Positions 34,458 through 42,358 of a stretch of 49,359 nt of DNA are shown in pieces. Position numbers and translations under genes: made by a program. Numbering within the stretch: position 1 is the stretch's first letter; every line of letters starts with the position of its first letter. This stretch comes from UBA1413 sp037447215 (lineage in GTDB: Bacteria; Bacteroidota; Bacteroidia; Bacteroidales; Prolixibacteraceae). The DNA lies in assembly GCA_037447215.1 (NCBI GenBank), contig JBBIHB010000023.1, positions 1-49,359 of the forward strand, given 5' to 3'. The notes under the pieces are model-generated. The model was not told the DNA's origin. It saw only the letters and a list, made by a program, of their open reading frames with translations, and did not search any database.

Positions 34458-35150
34458 TTAATGCTCTTTCAGGTATTTTTCATAAAGATCGGGCCTGAGC
34501 ATTTTGGTTCGTTCAATAGCTTGCTGATGCTTCCATTCATCAATAAGCTTGTCATTGCCGGTAAGCAGGATTTCGGGTACTTTCATCCCTTTATAGTCGG
34601 CCGGACGGGTATAAACCGGAGGGCTGAGCAAATTATCCTGAAACGAATCGGATAGGGCTGAGGTTTCATCGGAAATTGCGCCCGGCAACAACCTCACAAT
34701 GCTATCGGTAATGACTGCAGCCGCCATTTCCCCGCCGGTGAGTACATAATCGCCAATCGAAATTTCGCGTGTAATGAAATTTTCCCTGATGCGGTGATCG
34801 ATCCCTTTATAATGTCCACATAAAATGATCAGGTTTTTTTTGAGCGAAAGGCAGTTTGCTTCCTGTTGGCTGAATGGAATGCCATCGGGTGAGGTATAAA
34901 TGATTTCGTCGTAATCGCGCTGGCTTTTCAGAAATTCAATGGCAGCTTCTACAGGTTGTATGGTCATTACCATTCCCGCCCCTTTACTGAAAGCATAATC
35001 GTCAACCCGGCGGTGCTTGTCGGTTGTAAAATCGCGCAGGTTGTGCAGGAGTATTTCGACCAGGTTTTTATCGCGAGCCCGTTTTACAATCGAATGGCTG
35101 AACGGACTTTCAAGCATTTCGGGCAAAACGGAAATGATATCGATACGCAT
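34458..35150 (-). CDS. trmD: tRNA (guanine-37-N1)-methyltransferase
   Basis: The start at ATG 35150 gives MRIDIISVLPEMLESPFSHS, the normal TrmD N-terminus. Upstream codons extend toward the promoter element. The 230-residue SPOUT enzyme shows the trefoil-knot SAM site in IILCGHYKGIDHRI and ISIGDYVLTGGEMAAAVI, plus SPPVYTRPADYKGMKVPEIL with the conserved Arg/Asp region. It makes m1G37 and prevents +1 frameshifting. It stands alone; rpsP, rimM and rplS, which often flank trmD, are absent. Confidence 0.95.
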   Translation of the reverse strand: MRIDIISVLPEMLESPFSHSIVKRARDKNLVEILLHNLRDFTTDKHRRVDDYAFSKGAGMVMTIQPVEAAIEFLKSQRDYDEIIYTSPDGIPFSQQEANCLSLKKNLIILCGHYKGIDHRIRENFITREISIGDYVLTGGEMAAAVITDSIVRLLPGAISDETSALSDSFQDNLLSPPVYTRPADYKGMKVPEILLTGNDKLIDEWKHQQAIERTKMLRPDLYEKYLKEH

Positions 35151-35165
35151 TTTTAATTTTTTGGG

Positions 35166-35173
35166 CAAATTTA
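35166..35173 (-). promoter_or_regulatory. -7 promoter element of trmD
   Basis: On the minus strand TAAATTTG (35173 down to 35166) matches TAnnTTTG and lies 15 bp before the trmD ATG. The untranslated leader would be only about 10 nt. Confidence 0.45.
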
Positions 35174-35370
35174 TAAAATTCGCTGCAAAGCATCATGGGT
35201 TTGTTTGATCACAGCACATGATCACCCGCAGGTTGAAATCAGGTTTAAGGTTGGCTTATATTTTGAATAAATTTTTAAGTGAACAGGTTCGGGCTATTTT
35301 TCTCCACGATATGTATAAACTGCTTTTAATGCTTTTTCTATAGATAGGTAGTAAATATATATTGAAGTTG

Positions 35371-35404
35371 AGATTCTTTTCCGTCAGCTGACGGGGAGGA
35401 ATCT
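35371..35404. repeat. REP-like palindrome between trmD and hsp20
   Basis: The 14-bp perfect palindrome CCGTCAGCTGACGG (35381-35394) is nested in wider arms AGATTC and GAATCT (35371-35376 and 35399-35404), separated by 4-base mismatched steps. It could form a hairpin in RNA or a cruciform. It is GC-rich in an AT-rich intergenic stretch, as REP-type repeats are, but I see only one copy in this window. Confidence 0.4.
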
Positions 35405-35455
35405 TATAAAGTTAACCAGACAGCAGTGATTGCATATCAAAACCTATTGAAAAAA

Positions 35456-35497
35456 GCCATATTGGCATTTTATTTTATTTTAATATGCCAATATGGC
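35456..35497 (+). promoter_or_regulatory. Double dyad (possible operator) upstream of hsp20
   Basis: GCCATATTGGCAT (35456-35468) and ATGCCAATATGGC (35485-35497) are perfect inverted copies of each other, 16 bp apart. Each is also a dyad by itself: GCCA-TAT-TGGC and TGCCA-ATA-TGGCA. Centre-to-centre spacing is about 29 bp, near three helical turns. The pair lies about 120 bp before the hsp20 ATG. It does not resemble the CIRCE element. Regulator unknown. Confidence 0.45.
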
Positions 35498-35614
35498 ATG
35501 ATTTTATACTTTTTGACAAAATTAAAGAGTTTTTTGTCTGTTGGAACAGGTTTTGATTTTCCGTTGTCAGAAAAATAAAACAATTAACAATTAAAAAATT
35601 AGGAGGACAAAATT

Positions 35615-36040
35615 ATGACACTTGTTAGATTGAATCATCCCGCTGTAACCCGCAACCTCGTTGAAGACCTTTTCAAATCGTTTGGTTTTAACGACACACG
35701 CGAAGAGTACAACGGCTGTGTACCGTCGAACGTAATTGAAAATGAGAAAGATTTCCGCCTTGAACTTTCCATACCCGGTTTTTCGAAAGAAGAAGTTAAA
35801 ATCAGTGTTCAGAAAAATATTCTTACAGTAAAATCGGAAAAAAACACCGAAAGTGATGAAAACAGGAAATATCTGCGCCGTGGATTTGTTCCGCAGAATT
35901 TCGAAAAACGTTTCGAACTGTCGAAGTTTATCAACACCGATCAGACTTCGGCCAGTTTCAACAATGGGATTCTCGAAATAGTACTTCCCAAAAAAGAAGA
36001 AGTGGTTGAAAAAGCCAGTTTAGAAATTGAAATTAAATAA
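35615..36040 (+). CDS. Small heat-shock protein (Hsp20/alpha-crystallin family)
   Basis: The 141-residue chaperone has a short N-terminal arm and the alpha-crystallin domain: NVIENEKDFRLELSIPGFSK, the 'FxRxF'-type RGFVPQNFEKRFELSKFIN, and the closing ASFNNGILEIVLPKKEE with an IEI-like tail (LEIEIK), which mediates oligomer contacts. It holds unfolding proteins under heat stress. Unusually for this phylum, a perfect Shine-Dalgarno (AGGAGG, 35601-35606) stands 8 bp before the ATG, suggesting strong translation. It is monocistronic, with a terminator directly behind and a double dyad upstream. Confidence 0.94.
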   Translation: MTLVRLNHPAVTRNLVEDLFKSFGFNDTREEYNGCVPSNVIENEKDFRLELSIPGFSKEEVKISVQKNILTVKSEKNTESDENRKYLRRGFVPQNFEKRFELSKFINTDQTSASFNNGILEIVLPKKEEVVEKASLEIEIK

Positions 36041-36068
36041 TTCCGGATTAGCTCATAGTTGTTTGAGA

Positions 36069-36097
36069 AGCCGCTGATTAACAAAATGTCAGCGGCT
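36069..36097 (+). terminator. Terminator after hsp20
   Basis: AGCCGCTGA and TCAGCGGCT form a perfect 9-bp stem around an 11-base AT-rich loop, followed by a short T-rich tail (TTCCTTATT). It begins 28 bp after the hsp20 stop. Confidence 0.75.
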
Positions 36098-36140
36098 TTC
36101 CTTATTAATGGATGTATAGCCCTTAATTTTCAGAAAGTAT

Positions 36141-36320
36141 ATGGCTTCCCGTGAACGTACCAGTGGATTTGAAAAGCAAATTTTTATACCGGAAAACAAC
36201 CAGAAGTGGCTATATTGTGAGGATAATATTTTAAATGCCTGGTTTTCGTATTTATATGTTTTGTATTTTCGAAGCCTGAACCTTAAACGGAATATCATAA
36301 GCAAATATAAAGCTGGTTAA
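36141..36320 (+). other. Candidate 59-residue ORF or relic after hsp20
   Basis: ATG 36141 opens MASRERTSGFEKQIFIPENN, then a Tyr/Leu-rich stretch, ending at TAA 36318-36320. A different plus frame over the same bases reads IWLPVNVPVDLKSKFLYRKT and TRSGYIVRI before stopping, which looks more protein-like. I cannot tell which, if either, was coding; a relic of a larger surface protein is the likelier explanation. Confidence 0.2.
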
Positions 36321-36685
36321 CCTTTTGAAAATGCTTATAAATACTTAATACCGTTTAAATTATGATAGGTACGAAAATATATTGTCTTTTTTATTTGTTT
36401 GATAATGTGATATATAGAACAAAACATACATTGAAAAAGTGTATGGTAATATTGTAAAATTATTACAACATGAATTTACAACAACGTTTTAGAAAAGTTT
36501 AACAAACGATACTACGGAGTGACGCAGACAAATGAACCACCAACTTTTGACTCATATAGACAGTTTTAACGGACGACAAGAGTAAAGTTTGAAATAAAGT
36601 GGAGTTCAGCGACCACTTAAAAAAACGGGGCGACACTGAAAAGCCAAACGGGTAGGAAATTTTGACAACAAGTAAATTTCATAAA
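36321..36685. other. AT-rich intergenic stretch before the DUF6567-like lipoprotein
   Basis: About 365 bp without a recognisable gene. The first part is very AT-rich. From about 36480 the sequence becomes mixed (GACGCAGACAAATG, then GGGGCGACACTGAAAAGCC) and differs from the flanking chromosome in texture. No tRNA or repeat was found. Confidence 0.4.
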
Positions 36686-37057
36686 ATGAGAACAATCAAA
36701 ATCAGTTCAATCATCTTCTTAACTTTAATTTTAATGGCAAGTTGCGGTATCCATTCAGCAATGGTTGGTAACATAAATAATAATACCACCAATGTTGAAT
36801 TGAGTGAGAATAACTTCAAAGTAATTGAAAAAGTCAGTGGAAAATCAACTGCAACTTATGTTTTGGGATTTGGTGGTCTTTCCAATAAAGCACTAATTGA
36901 AAAAGCTAAATCTAAAATGTTAGAAAAGGCTAATTTAATTGGTGGTTCAAAAGCAATAATAAACCTGACATCAGAGTCGCACACAAGTATTGTGTATCCT
37001 TTATTTTTTAAAAGGACAATTACCGTAAGCGGACACATTGTTGAGTTTACTGAATAG
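36686..37057 (+). CDS. Small lipoprotein of the DUF6567 type
   Basis: From ATG 36686 the 123-residue protein has a signal peptide and lipobox (LMASC, Cys about 18). The body reads NNTTNVELSENNFKVIEKVS, STATYVLGFGGLSNKALIEK and AKSKMLEKANLIGGSKAIIN. The 'TxVxLSxNNFKVV..V.G.StatYVfGiGGls' pattern belongs to Bacteroidota DUF6567 lipoproteins, whose function is unknown. The gene is markedly more AT-rich than its neighbours and is flanked by unusual non-coding sequence, which suggests separate acquisition. Confidence 0.75.
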   Translation: MRTIKISSIIFLTLILMASCGIHSAMVGNINNNTTNVELSENNFKVIEKVSGKSTATYVLGFGGLSNKALIEKAKSKMLEKANLIGGSKAIINLTSESHTSIVYPLFFKRTITVSGHIVEFTE

Positions 37058-37185
37058 GAAAACCAGCCTATAACATTTTGTAAATTCAAAATCGGGTTCA
37101 GTGGGGTGAAGGCGGGGGAAACCCAGCCCTTTCATAGTGTCAAATGTTAACCCAATGGGATTACTTAATTTTTATAAAGGTCAAT

Positions 37186-38370
37186 TTATTTTTCTTCCGC
37201 CTCTTTATTTGCCTGCTCCTCCCTTTCCTTTAATTTTTGTTCCTTAGTTTTAAATTCGCCTTTCAGAAAATCCTTGAAATTATTGGCTACGGTAAGGGCG
37301 GGCAGTTCGTCGAGCGAATCATCTAGGTTTGCCAGCCAGGCCAAAACAACCTCTTCCTCGGGGAAGATGATCAGAACAGCTCCCCCTCCGGTAACATTCC
37401 CTTTGGCTGCAAAAAATTTTTCGCTGGCATAGGTTTCCAGAAATAGAAGGCCATTTCCGCTCTGCAGTGTAATCTGCCCCACTTTTGGTTGTGTCAGCAT
37501 CTGTTCCCTGACCTTTTCGCTCATATTTGTACCATACAGAAGCGCATTGCCCAGTTTAAGGATATCTTCAGCCGTAGAAAGGAAACCCTCGGATGGCAGT
37601 CCGTGCCTCAGGTCGCGGAAAGGTGCATGCACCACCTGGGCAATAAAATCACGGTCGTAAAAATTTGTCCGGTTTTTTATAGTAGCCAATGGATTATCAG
37701 GAACAGTATTCATCATTTCCAATGTATCGGTAACCCATTTTTTGATTATTTTGGAAAAGGGGTCACCGGTAACCTCTTCCATGAGGGCGCCCAATAGGTT
37801 AAAGCTGTATGGTGTTGGATAGTGATAAGCTCCTGGTGGGAAAAGCAGCGAATCGTTTTTAAATATTTCGATACCTCTACGTATCCCTGCATTTAGCCCC
37901 CTCCAATTCAATTCTTCTTCAGTAGGTGTCCTTATCCCTGAGGTATTATCCACAAGTGTCTGAATCCTGAGTGGGTATTTTTTTTCAGTAAACTCCGGGA
38001 AATAGTGTTGTACGGATGAATCGGGGTCAAGTTTTCCTGTTTCAACCATTTTATAATAAGTCAGCGATGTAAGTACCTGCGAAATGCCCCCTATCCTGTA
38101 TTTGGTCAGCCGGGTAGCCGGAACTTCAAGGTCGGAGCTTGCCTGTCCGAAACCCTCGGAATATACCAGTTTCCCTTTAATGCTCACAGCCAGCGAAGAA
38201 CCGGGCATAAAACTGCGCGTCATATAAAAAATTACTTCCCGCCTCGACTCTTTTATAACATCCAGATACGCTTTATCCACAATCCGAATGGGTTCTTTCT
38301 TATTATTACAGCCCAAGAAGAGTAATACAATGCCGGTAAAAAAAATCCATAACAAAATTTTGATCTTCAT
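37186..38370 (-). CDS. Serine-hydrolase (class C beta-lactamase fold) lipoprotein, predicted catalytically inactive
   Basis: From ATG 38370 the 394-residue protein has a signal peptide with lipobox (LFLGC, Cys 21) and the fold of AmpC/esterase EstB relatives: MPGSSLAVSIKGKLVYSEGF, LTSLTYYKMVETGKLDPDSS, and FPPGAYHYPTPYSFNLLGAL. The nucleophile motif SxxK, expected in 'GSxSK', is G95-I-S-Q98 in YRIGGISQVL, so both the serine and the lysine are lost. The following YxN is YSF. It ends in a charged Glu/Lys tail. It is more likely a binding or scaffold protein than an enzyme. Confidence 0.82.
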   Translation of the reverse strand: MKIKILLWIFFTGIVLLFLGCNNKKEPIRIVDKAYLDVIKESRREVIFYMTRSFMPGSSLAVSIKGKLVYSEGFGQASSDLEVPATRLTKYRIGGISQVLTSLTYYKMVETGKLDPDSSVQHYFPEFTEKKYPLRIQTLVDNTSGIRTPTEEELNWRGLNAGIRRGIEIFKNDSLLFPPGAYHYPTPYSFNLLGALMEEVTGDPFSKIIKKWVTDTLEMMNTVPDNPLATIKNRTNFYDRDFIAQVVHAPFRDLRHGLPSEGFLSTAEDILKLGNALLYGTNMSEKVREQMLTQPKVGQITLQSGNGLLFLETYASEKFFAAKGNVTGGGAVLIIFPEEEVVLAWLANLDDSLDELPALTVANNFKDFLKGEFKTKEQKLKEREEQANKEAEEK

Positions 38371-38406
38371 AATTCCAATTATTTTGAACACACTTTTTTT
38401 GCCGCT

Positions 38407-38414
38407 CAAAAATA
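38407..38414 (-). promoter_or_regulatory. -7 promoter element of the serine-hydrolase-like gene
   Basis: On the minus strand TATTTTTG (38414 down to 38407) matches TAnnTTTG, 36 bp before ATG 38370, and argues against the longer start at 38409. Confidence 0.45.
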
Positions 38415-38471
38415 TGGAAACTGAAATATATTTTAAAGCGGATATTGTGTTTATCTATCGAAATGAATGAT

Positions 38472-38479
38472 TAAATTTG
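38472..38479 (+). promoter_or_regulatory. Possible -7 promoter element of the M48 protease gene
   Basis: TAAATTTG matches TAnnTTTG, 44 bp before the ATG at 38524, in the divergent intergenic region. The surroundings are AT-rich, so a chance match is possible. Confidence 0.35.
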
Positions 38480-38523
38480 GAAAAATTAAAATTTAAGACT
38501 GTAAAACGTAATATACGCAAACA

Positions 38524-39990
38524 ATGAAAATGTACAATCACATATTGGTTTCGGCGCTGCTGTTCACAGCCATTATATTGATTCCTTCGTGTGCTGTTAA
38601 TCCGGTTACAGGCAAGCGCCAGCTTATGCTGATGTCGGAGGCTCAGGAAATTGCCCTGGGCCGTGATTACGATCCCCAGGTACTTGCAACTTTTGGCGAG
38701 TACAGGGATGAAGCCCTTTACGCATTTATGGAAAAGGTTGGTACCGAAATGGGATTGATCTCACACCGGCAAAATCTAAAATATCACTTTAAAATTCTCG
38801 ATACCCCGGTAATCAATGCTTTTGCAGTTCCGGGAGGTTATATTTATTTTACCCGTGGAATACTGGCCAAATTTAACAACGAGGCCGAATTTGTCGGTGT
38901 GATGGGACATGAAATGGGACATATTACTGCCCGTCATACCGCCGTCCAGCAAAGCAGGGCACAGCTTGGCCAGATTTTGCTTTTAGGCGGAATGATTGCT
39001 TCGGAAGAATTCAGGCAATTTGCAGGGGTAGCTATGCAGGGCATGCAATTGTTGTTCCTGAGTTTTAGCCGTGAAAATGAGAGGGAAGCTGACCGGCTCG
39101 GGGTTGAATACACAGCCAAAGTGAATTACGACGCTTATAAAATGGCTGATTTCTATCAGGTTCTTCAGAAAATGACAATGGAAAGCCATCAGGGTGGGGT
39201 GCCTACGTTCCTTTCCACTCACCCCGATCCAGGCGACCGGTATAACGCAGTTAAACGCGATGCCGGTGTCTGGCAGGAAAAACTCGGGGCAACTGATTGG
39301 AAAATTAATACCAACAATTACCTTAAATTGATTGATGGAATGGTTTATGGTGAAGACCCACGTCAAGGTTATGTAGAGGGTAATGTATTCTATCATCCCG
39401 AACTCAGGTTTAGGTTTTCGTTCCCGGCACAGTGGAAGCTCGAAAATTCGCCATTTCAGGTCAGTATTGCTCCCTCCGATGGAAAAGCTTTGATCCTCTT
39501 TTCGTTTGCAAACGGTAAAACCCTTGATGAGGCTGTGCAGAACACCATTTCACAATTGAAACTTAATGTTGCCGATTCACGCAGGGTTACTGTCAATGGG
39601 ATGCCTGCCGTAGTAATTTCATCGCGGCTGGCCACACAGAACCAACAAACCGGGCAGCAGCAAAACCTCGCGGTATTATCCTATTATATCGATAATAATG
39701 GCAAATACTATGTATTTCATGGTGTTTCGGACGAAAATGATTTTTCTGCTTACCAGAAGCATTTTGAAGGAACCATGACCAACTTTTCGCGCCTCACCGA
39801 TCAGGCAAAAATTAATGTAAAACCCCGGAGGGTCCAGGTCAGGGAAATAAAACGCACAGGTACTCTTACCGATGCTTTCCGAGACCTGGGTGTGCCACAT
39901 GCCATGTTGCAAGAAATGGCATTGCTGAATAACCTTGAACTGACCGACAGGGTTGAAGCCGGAAGGTTAATCAAGATCGTGGGGGAATAG
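38524..39990 (+). CDS. M48-family metalloprotease, lipoprotein (LoiP/BepA-like)
   Basis: The 488-residue protein has a lipobox (LIPSC, Cys 23) followed by AVNPVTGKRQLMLMSEAQEI, the standard start of M48 lipoproteins. The zinc site is HEMGH at residues 129-133 with the third ligand Glu in SRENEREADRLGVEY. The usual STHPDPGDR segment follows. The C-terminal third is an extra domain (YHPELRFRFSFPAQWKLENS), and the end (TGTLTDAFRDLGVPHAMLQE) looks like a LysM-like or RmlC-unrelated small module. It is likely an envelope quality-control protease. Transcribed divergently from the serine-hydrolase-like gene. Confidence 0.9.
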   Translation: MKMYNHILVSALLFTAIILIPSCAVNPVTGKRQLMLMSEAQEIALGRDYDPQVLATFGEYRDEALYAFMEKVGTEMGLISHRQNLKYHFKILDTPVINAFAVPGGYIYFTRGILAKFNNEAEFVGVMGHEMGHITARHTAVQQSRAQLGQILLLGGMIASEEFRQFAGVAMQGMQLLFLSFSRENEREADRLGVEYTAKVNYDAYKMADFYQVLQKMTMESHQGGVPTFLSTHPDPGDRYNAVKRDAGVWQEKLGATDWKINTNNYLKLIDGMVYGEDPRQGYVEGNVFYHPELRFRFSFPAQWKLENSPFQVSIAPSDGKALILFSFANGKTLDEAVQNTISQLKLNVADSRRVTVNGMPAVVISSRLATQNQQTGQQQNLAVLSYYIDNNGKYYVFHGVSDENDFSAYQKHFEGTMTNFSRLTDQAKINVKPRRVQVREIKRTGTLTDAFRDLGVPHAMLQEMALLNNLELTDRVEAGRLIKIVGE

Positions 39991-40022
39991 CATCAAAAAC
40001 AAAGATTATCCTGATTAAATTT

Positions 40023-40742
40023 CTAAATCCACCCTCTGAGCCAGTAATAGGCCAAAGCTGCCAGTTCGCGGGCAATAATGATTTCATATTTCAGGTGCGT
40101 CCAAACCTGGTATCTGACCTGCATATTGTTTCCAACATCGGGGATCAATCCACGTCGCCCGCCAAGTTCCCTGTCAATAAATGAAAAATCGGCTTCCGAA
40201 GCATTTTCGAATGCCGGAATTGCGTTGATCTTTTCAAAACCTGCTTTCCGAAAACTTAAAACAGTACGGCGCATATTCTCAGGCGATGTAATCAGGAGGA
40301 TAGATGTTGATTTGCTGATGTGTTTCAGGCATTCAATGGCCTGTGAACGGGTATTTGTCCCAATCGGTTCAAAACTTATTTGATCGGGATTTACTCCGCG
40401 GGTTATCAACTCATATTTAATGCAAACTGGAGTGCTGTTCCAGTCAGTAGTATCCCCTGGCATTACAATCAATACTTTACAGTCAGTGCATTTGTTGGCT
40501 GCCGAAGCGGCAAACCAACTCCGCATCAGGTTCGATTCACTGGGCATTCCACTGCCACCGAGCAGTACAATAATTTCTGGCTTGCGGGTTACTTCCGACA
40601 GGCTCGACCCTAACCAATAATAGCCCCAGAATGGCAACGAGGTAAAAGCCAAAAGAAGCATCAGAATAAAGAAAACCCCCATTACTGCCAGAAAATTTCT
40701 GAACAGAACGAAAATTTTCGATATTTTTGAATGATTTCTCAT
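40023..40742 (-). CDS. YdcF/ElyC-family (DUF218) membrane-anchored protein
   Basis: From ATG 40742 the 239-residue protein has one N-terminal transmembrane helix (FLAVMGVFFILMLLLAFTSL) and a DUF218 domain: KPEIIVLLGGSGMPSESNLM (first strand and Gly loop), DCKVLIVMPGDT, GTNTRSQAIECLKHIS (conserved Thr/Arg of the active-site region) and SILLITSPENMRRTVLSFRK. Family members ElyC/SanA/YdcF affect envelope polysaccharide or vancomycin resistance. The chemistry is unclear. The 40838 start would overlap the divergent kinase gene and is unlikely. It shares a short promoter region with that gene. Confidence 0.82.
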   Translation of the reverse strand: MRNHSKISKIFVLFRNFLAVMGVFFILMLLLAFTSLPFWGYYWLGSSLSEVTRKPEIIVLLGGSGMPSESNLMRSWFAASAANKCTDCKVLIVMPGDTTDWNSTPVCIKYELITRGVNPDQISFEPIGTNTRSQAIECLKHISKSTSILLITSPENMRRTVLSFRKAGFEKINAIPAFENASEADFSFIDRELGGRRGLIPDVGNNMQVRYQVWTHLKYEIIIARELAALAYYWLRGWI

Positions 40743-40805
40743 TTTATCACTTTTTGGTGCAAAAATGAGATGTAAATTTATGGAAAACTTGTAAATACAA
40801 CGATT

Positions 40806-42227
40806 TTGGATATAAAAATCAAAAATAAACTGATTCAATTATTCAAACACCATTTTGGGATCGAAGCCGATATTTTCGACATGCTCCCATTGTCGGGTTC
40901 TTACCGCGAATATGCGAGGATAAAAGCAGGGGATATTTCGGTAATTGGGGCCTTTAATGCCGATGTAAAAGAGAATATTGCCTTTCTGACTTTTTCGGGG
41001 CAACTGGCGCAAGCGGGTGTACCTGTTCCCGAAATTTATTCAGTAAACAATGATCAAACCCTGTACTTACAGGAAGACCTGGGCTTTGTAACGCTTTTCG
41101 ATTTTTTGAGCGAAGTGCGTAAAAATGAAGGTTTTTCGAGGACAATAACAGATGAGTACAGGAAGGTACTCGATGTTTTGCCCCGCATTCAGGTAACTGC
41201 CGGGCGCCTCATCGATTATTCGGTTTGTTACCCACGGGCTGCATTCGATAAACAGTCGATGTTATGGGATTTGAGCTATTTTAAATACTATTTTCTGAAA
41301 CTTGCAAGGATACATTTCGATGAACAGCTTTTAGAGGATGATTTTCAGCGTTTTACAGAATATTTGTTGAGTGCCGACAGTAATCATTTTATGTATCGCG
41401 ATTTTCAGTCGCGCAACATCATGCTGAAAAATGGCGGGGTGTATTTTATCGATTACCAGGGGGGCCGCAAGGGGGCATTGCAATACGACCTTGCTTCGTT
41501 GCTCTACGATGGGAAAGCCGATATTCCGCAACAAACCCGGAACGAATTGTTTGAGTATTATCTCGATCAACTGGAGAAAATCCTACCGGTTGACCGTTAT
41601 GAATTTAAGCGTTTTTTCAGGGGGTTTGTTATCATTCGGATAATGCAGGCAATGGGGGCCTATGGGTTCAGGGGATTTTACGAAAAAAAGGAACACTTCC
41701 TGAAAAGTATTCCCTTTGCCCTTGATAACCTCGACTACCTCTTACAACGACTCGACCTGCCTGTGGAACTTCCGGAACTGACAAAGGTGCTGAAAGCCGT
41801 AACCGGATCAACTTTTTTGAGGTCTATAGGGCAGGTGCAACATAACCTCACTGTGCGGATCTCCAGTTTTTCCTATAAAAAAGGTATTCCTGCCGATCCT
41901 TCGGGTAATGGTGGCGGGTTTGTGTTCGATTGCAGGGCAATCAACAACCCGGGGCGGTATGCTGAATTTAAACCGTTAACCGGAAAAGATTTGCCTGTAC
42001 ATCAGTTTCTTGAAGAAAAATCGGAAATGAAACAATTTCTGGGTGCTGTTATGCAACTGGTCGATCAATCGGTGAAAAACTATATCGACCGCGGGTTCAC
42101 GCACCTTTCGGTAAACTTTGGCTGCACCGGTGGAAGGCACCGTTCGGTATATGCAGCTGAGAAACTTGCTGAACATGTCAGGAACAATTTTCCTGTTAAT
42201 GTTGTTTTGAGCCACAGTGAACAGTAA
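40806..42227 (+). CDS. Aminoglycoside-phosphotransferase-like sugar kinase fused to a RapZ C-terminal domain
   Basis: Start codon TTG 40806 is needed to complete the first helix of the kinase fold; the next ATG would cut into the nucleotide-binding lobe. Residues 1 to about 330 are an APH-type kinase similar to AmgK (anomeric MurNAc/GlcNAc kinase). HFMYRDFQSRNIMLKNGG is the catalytic loop, and the metal Asp is in YFIDYQGGRKGALQYDLASL. Residues about 350-473 match the C-terminal domain of RapZ: FDCRAINNPGRYAEFKPLTG, then VNFGCTGGRHRSVYAAEKLA. In E. coli that domain binds glucosamine-6-phosphate and small RNAs. A role in amino-sugar or peptidoglycan recycling with built-in sensing is inference. 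No MurU-like partner follows. Confidence 0.85.
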   Translation: MDIKIKNKLIQLFKHHFGIEADIFDMLPLSGSYREYARIKAGDISVIGAFNADVKENIAFLTFSGQLAQAGVPVPEIYSVNNDQTLYLQEDLGFVTLFDFLSEVRKNEGFSRTITDEYRKVLDVLPRIQVTAGRLIDYSVCYPRAAFDKQSMLWDLSYFKYYFLKLARIHFDEQLLEDDFQRFTEYLLSADSNHFMYRDFQSRNIMLKNGGVYFIDYQGGRKGALQYDLASLLYDGKADIPQQTRNELFEYYLDQLEKILPVDRYEFKRFFRGFVIIRIMQAMGAYGFRGFYEKKEHFLKSIPFALDNLDYLLQRLDLPVELPELTKVLKAVTGSTFLRSIGQVQHNLTVRISSFSYKKGIPADPSGNGGGFVFDCRAINNPGRYAEFKPLTGKDLPVHQFLEEKSEMKQFLGAVMQLVDQSVKNYIDRGFTHLSVNFGCTGGRHRSVYAAEKLAEHVRNNFPVNVVLSHSEQ

Positions 42228-42235
42228 ACTCGATT

Positions 42236-42358
42236 ATGGGCAAGGTAGCATGCGAAATAAAGAAATTTAGAGAACCCGATCAACCGAAATATGAATGTAA
42301 AAAATGTGGGGTGAAAGTGAAAAGGGAAGATAAGGTATGTAAGCCCCGCAAACTGTGA
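42236..42358 (+). CDS. 40-residue zinc-ribbon protein
   Basis: A short frame 8 bp after the kinase-RapZ gene encodes MGKVACEIKKFREPDQPKYE, then CKKCGVKVKREDKVCKPRKL and TGA. CxxC plus a third Cys (and the early Cys at 6) form a rubredoxin/zinc-ribbon-like knuckle in a very basic protein. The close spacing, same strand and clean coding sequence support a real gene despite the length. Nucleic-acid binding is a guess from the charge. Confidence 0.6.
   Translation: MGKVACEIKKFREPDQPKYECKKCGVKVKREDKVCKPRKL

Noticed and set aside
35456..35614. CIRCE element upstream of hsp20
   Set aside because: The inverted repeat does not contain the TTAGCACTC/GAGTGCTAA arms of CIRCE.
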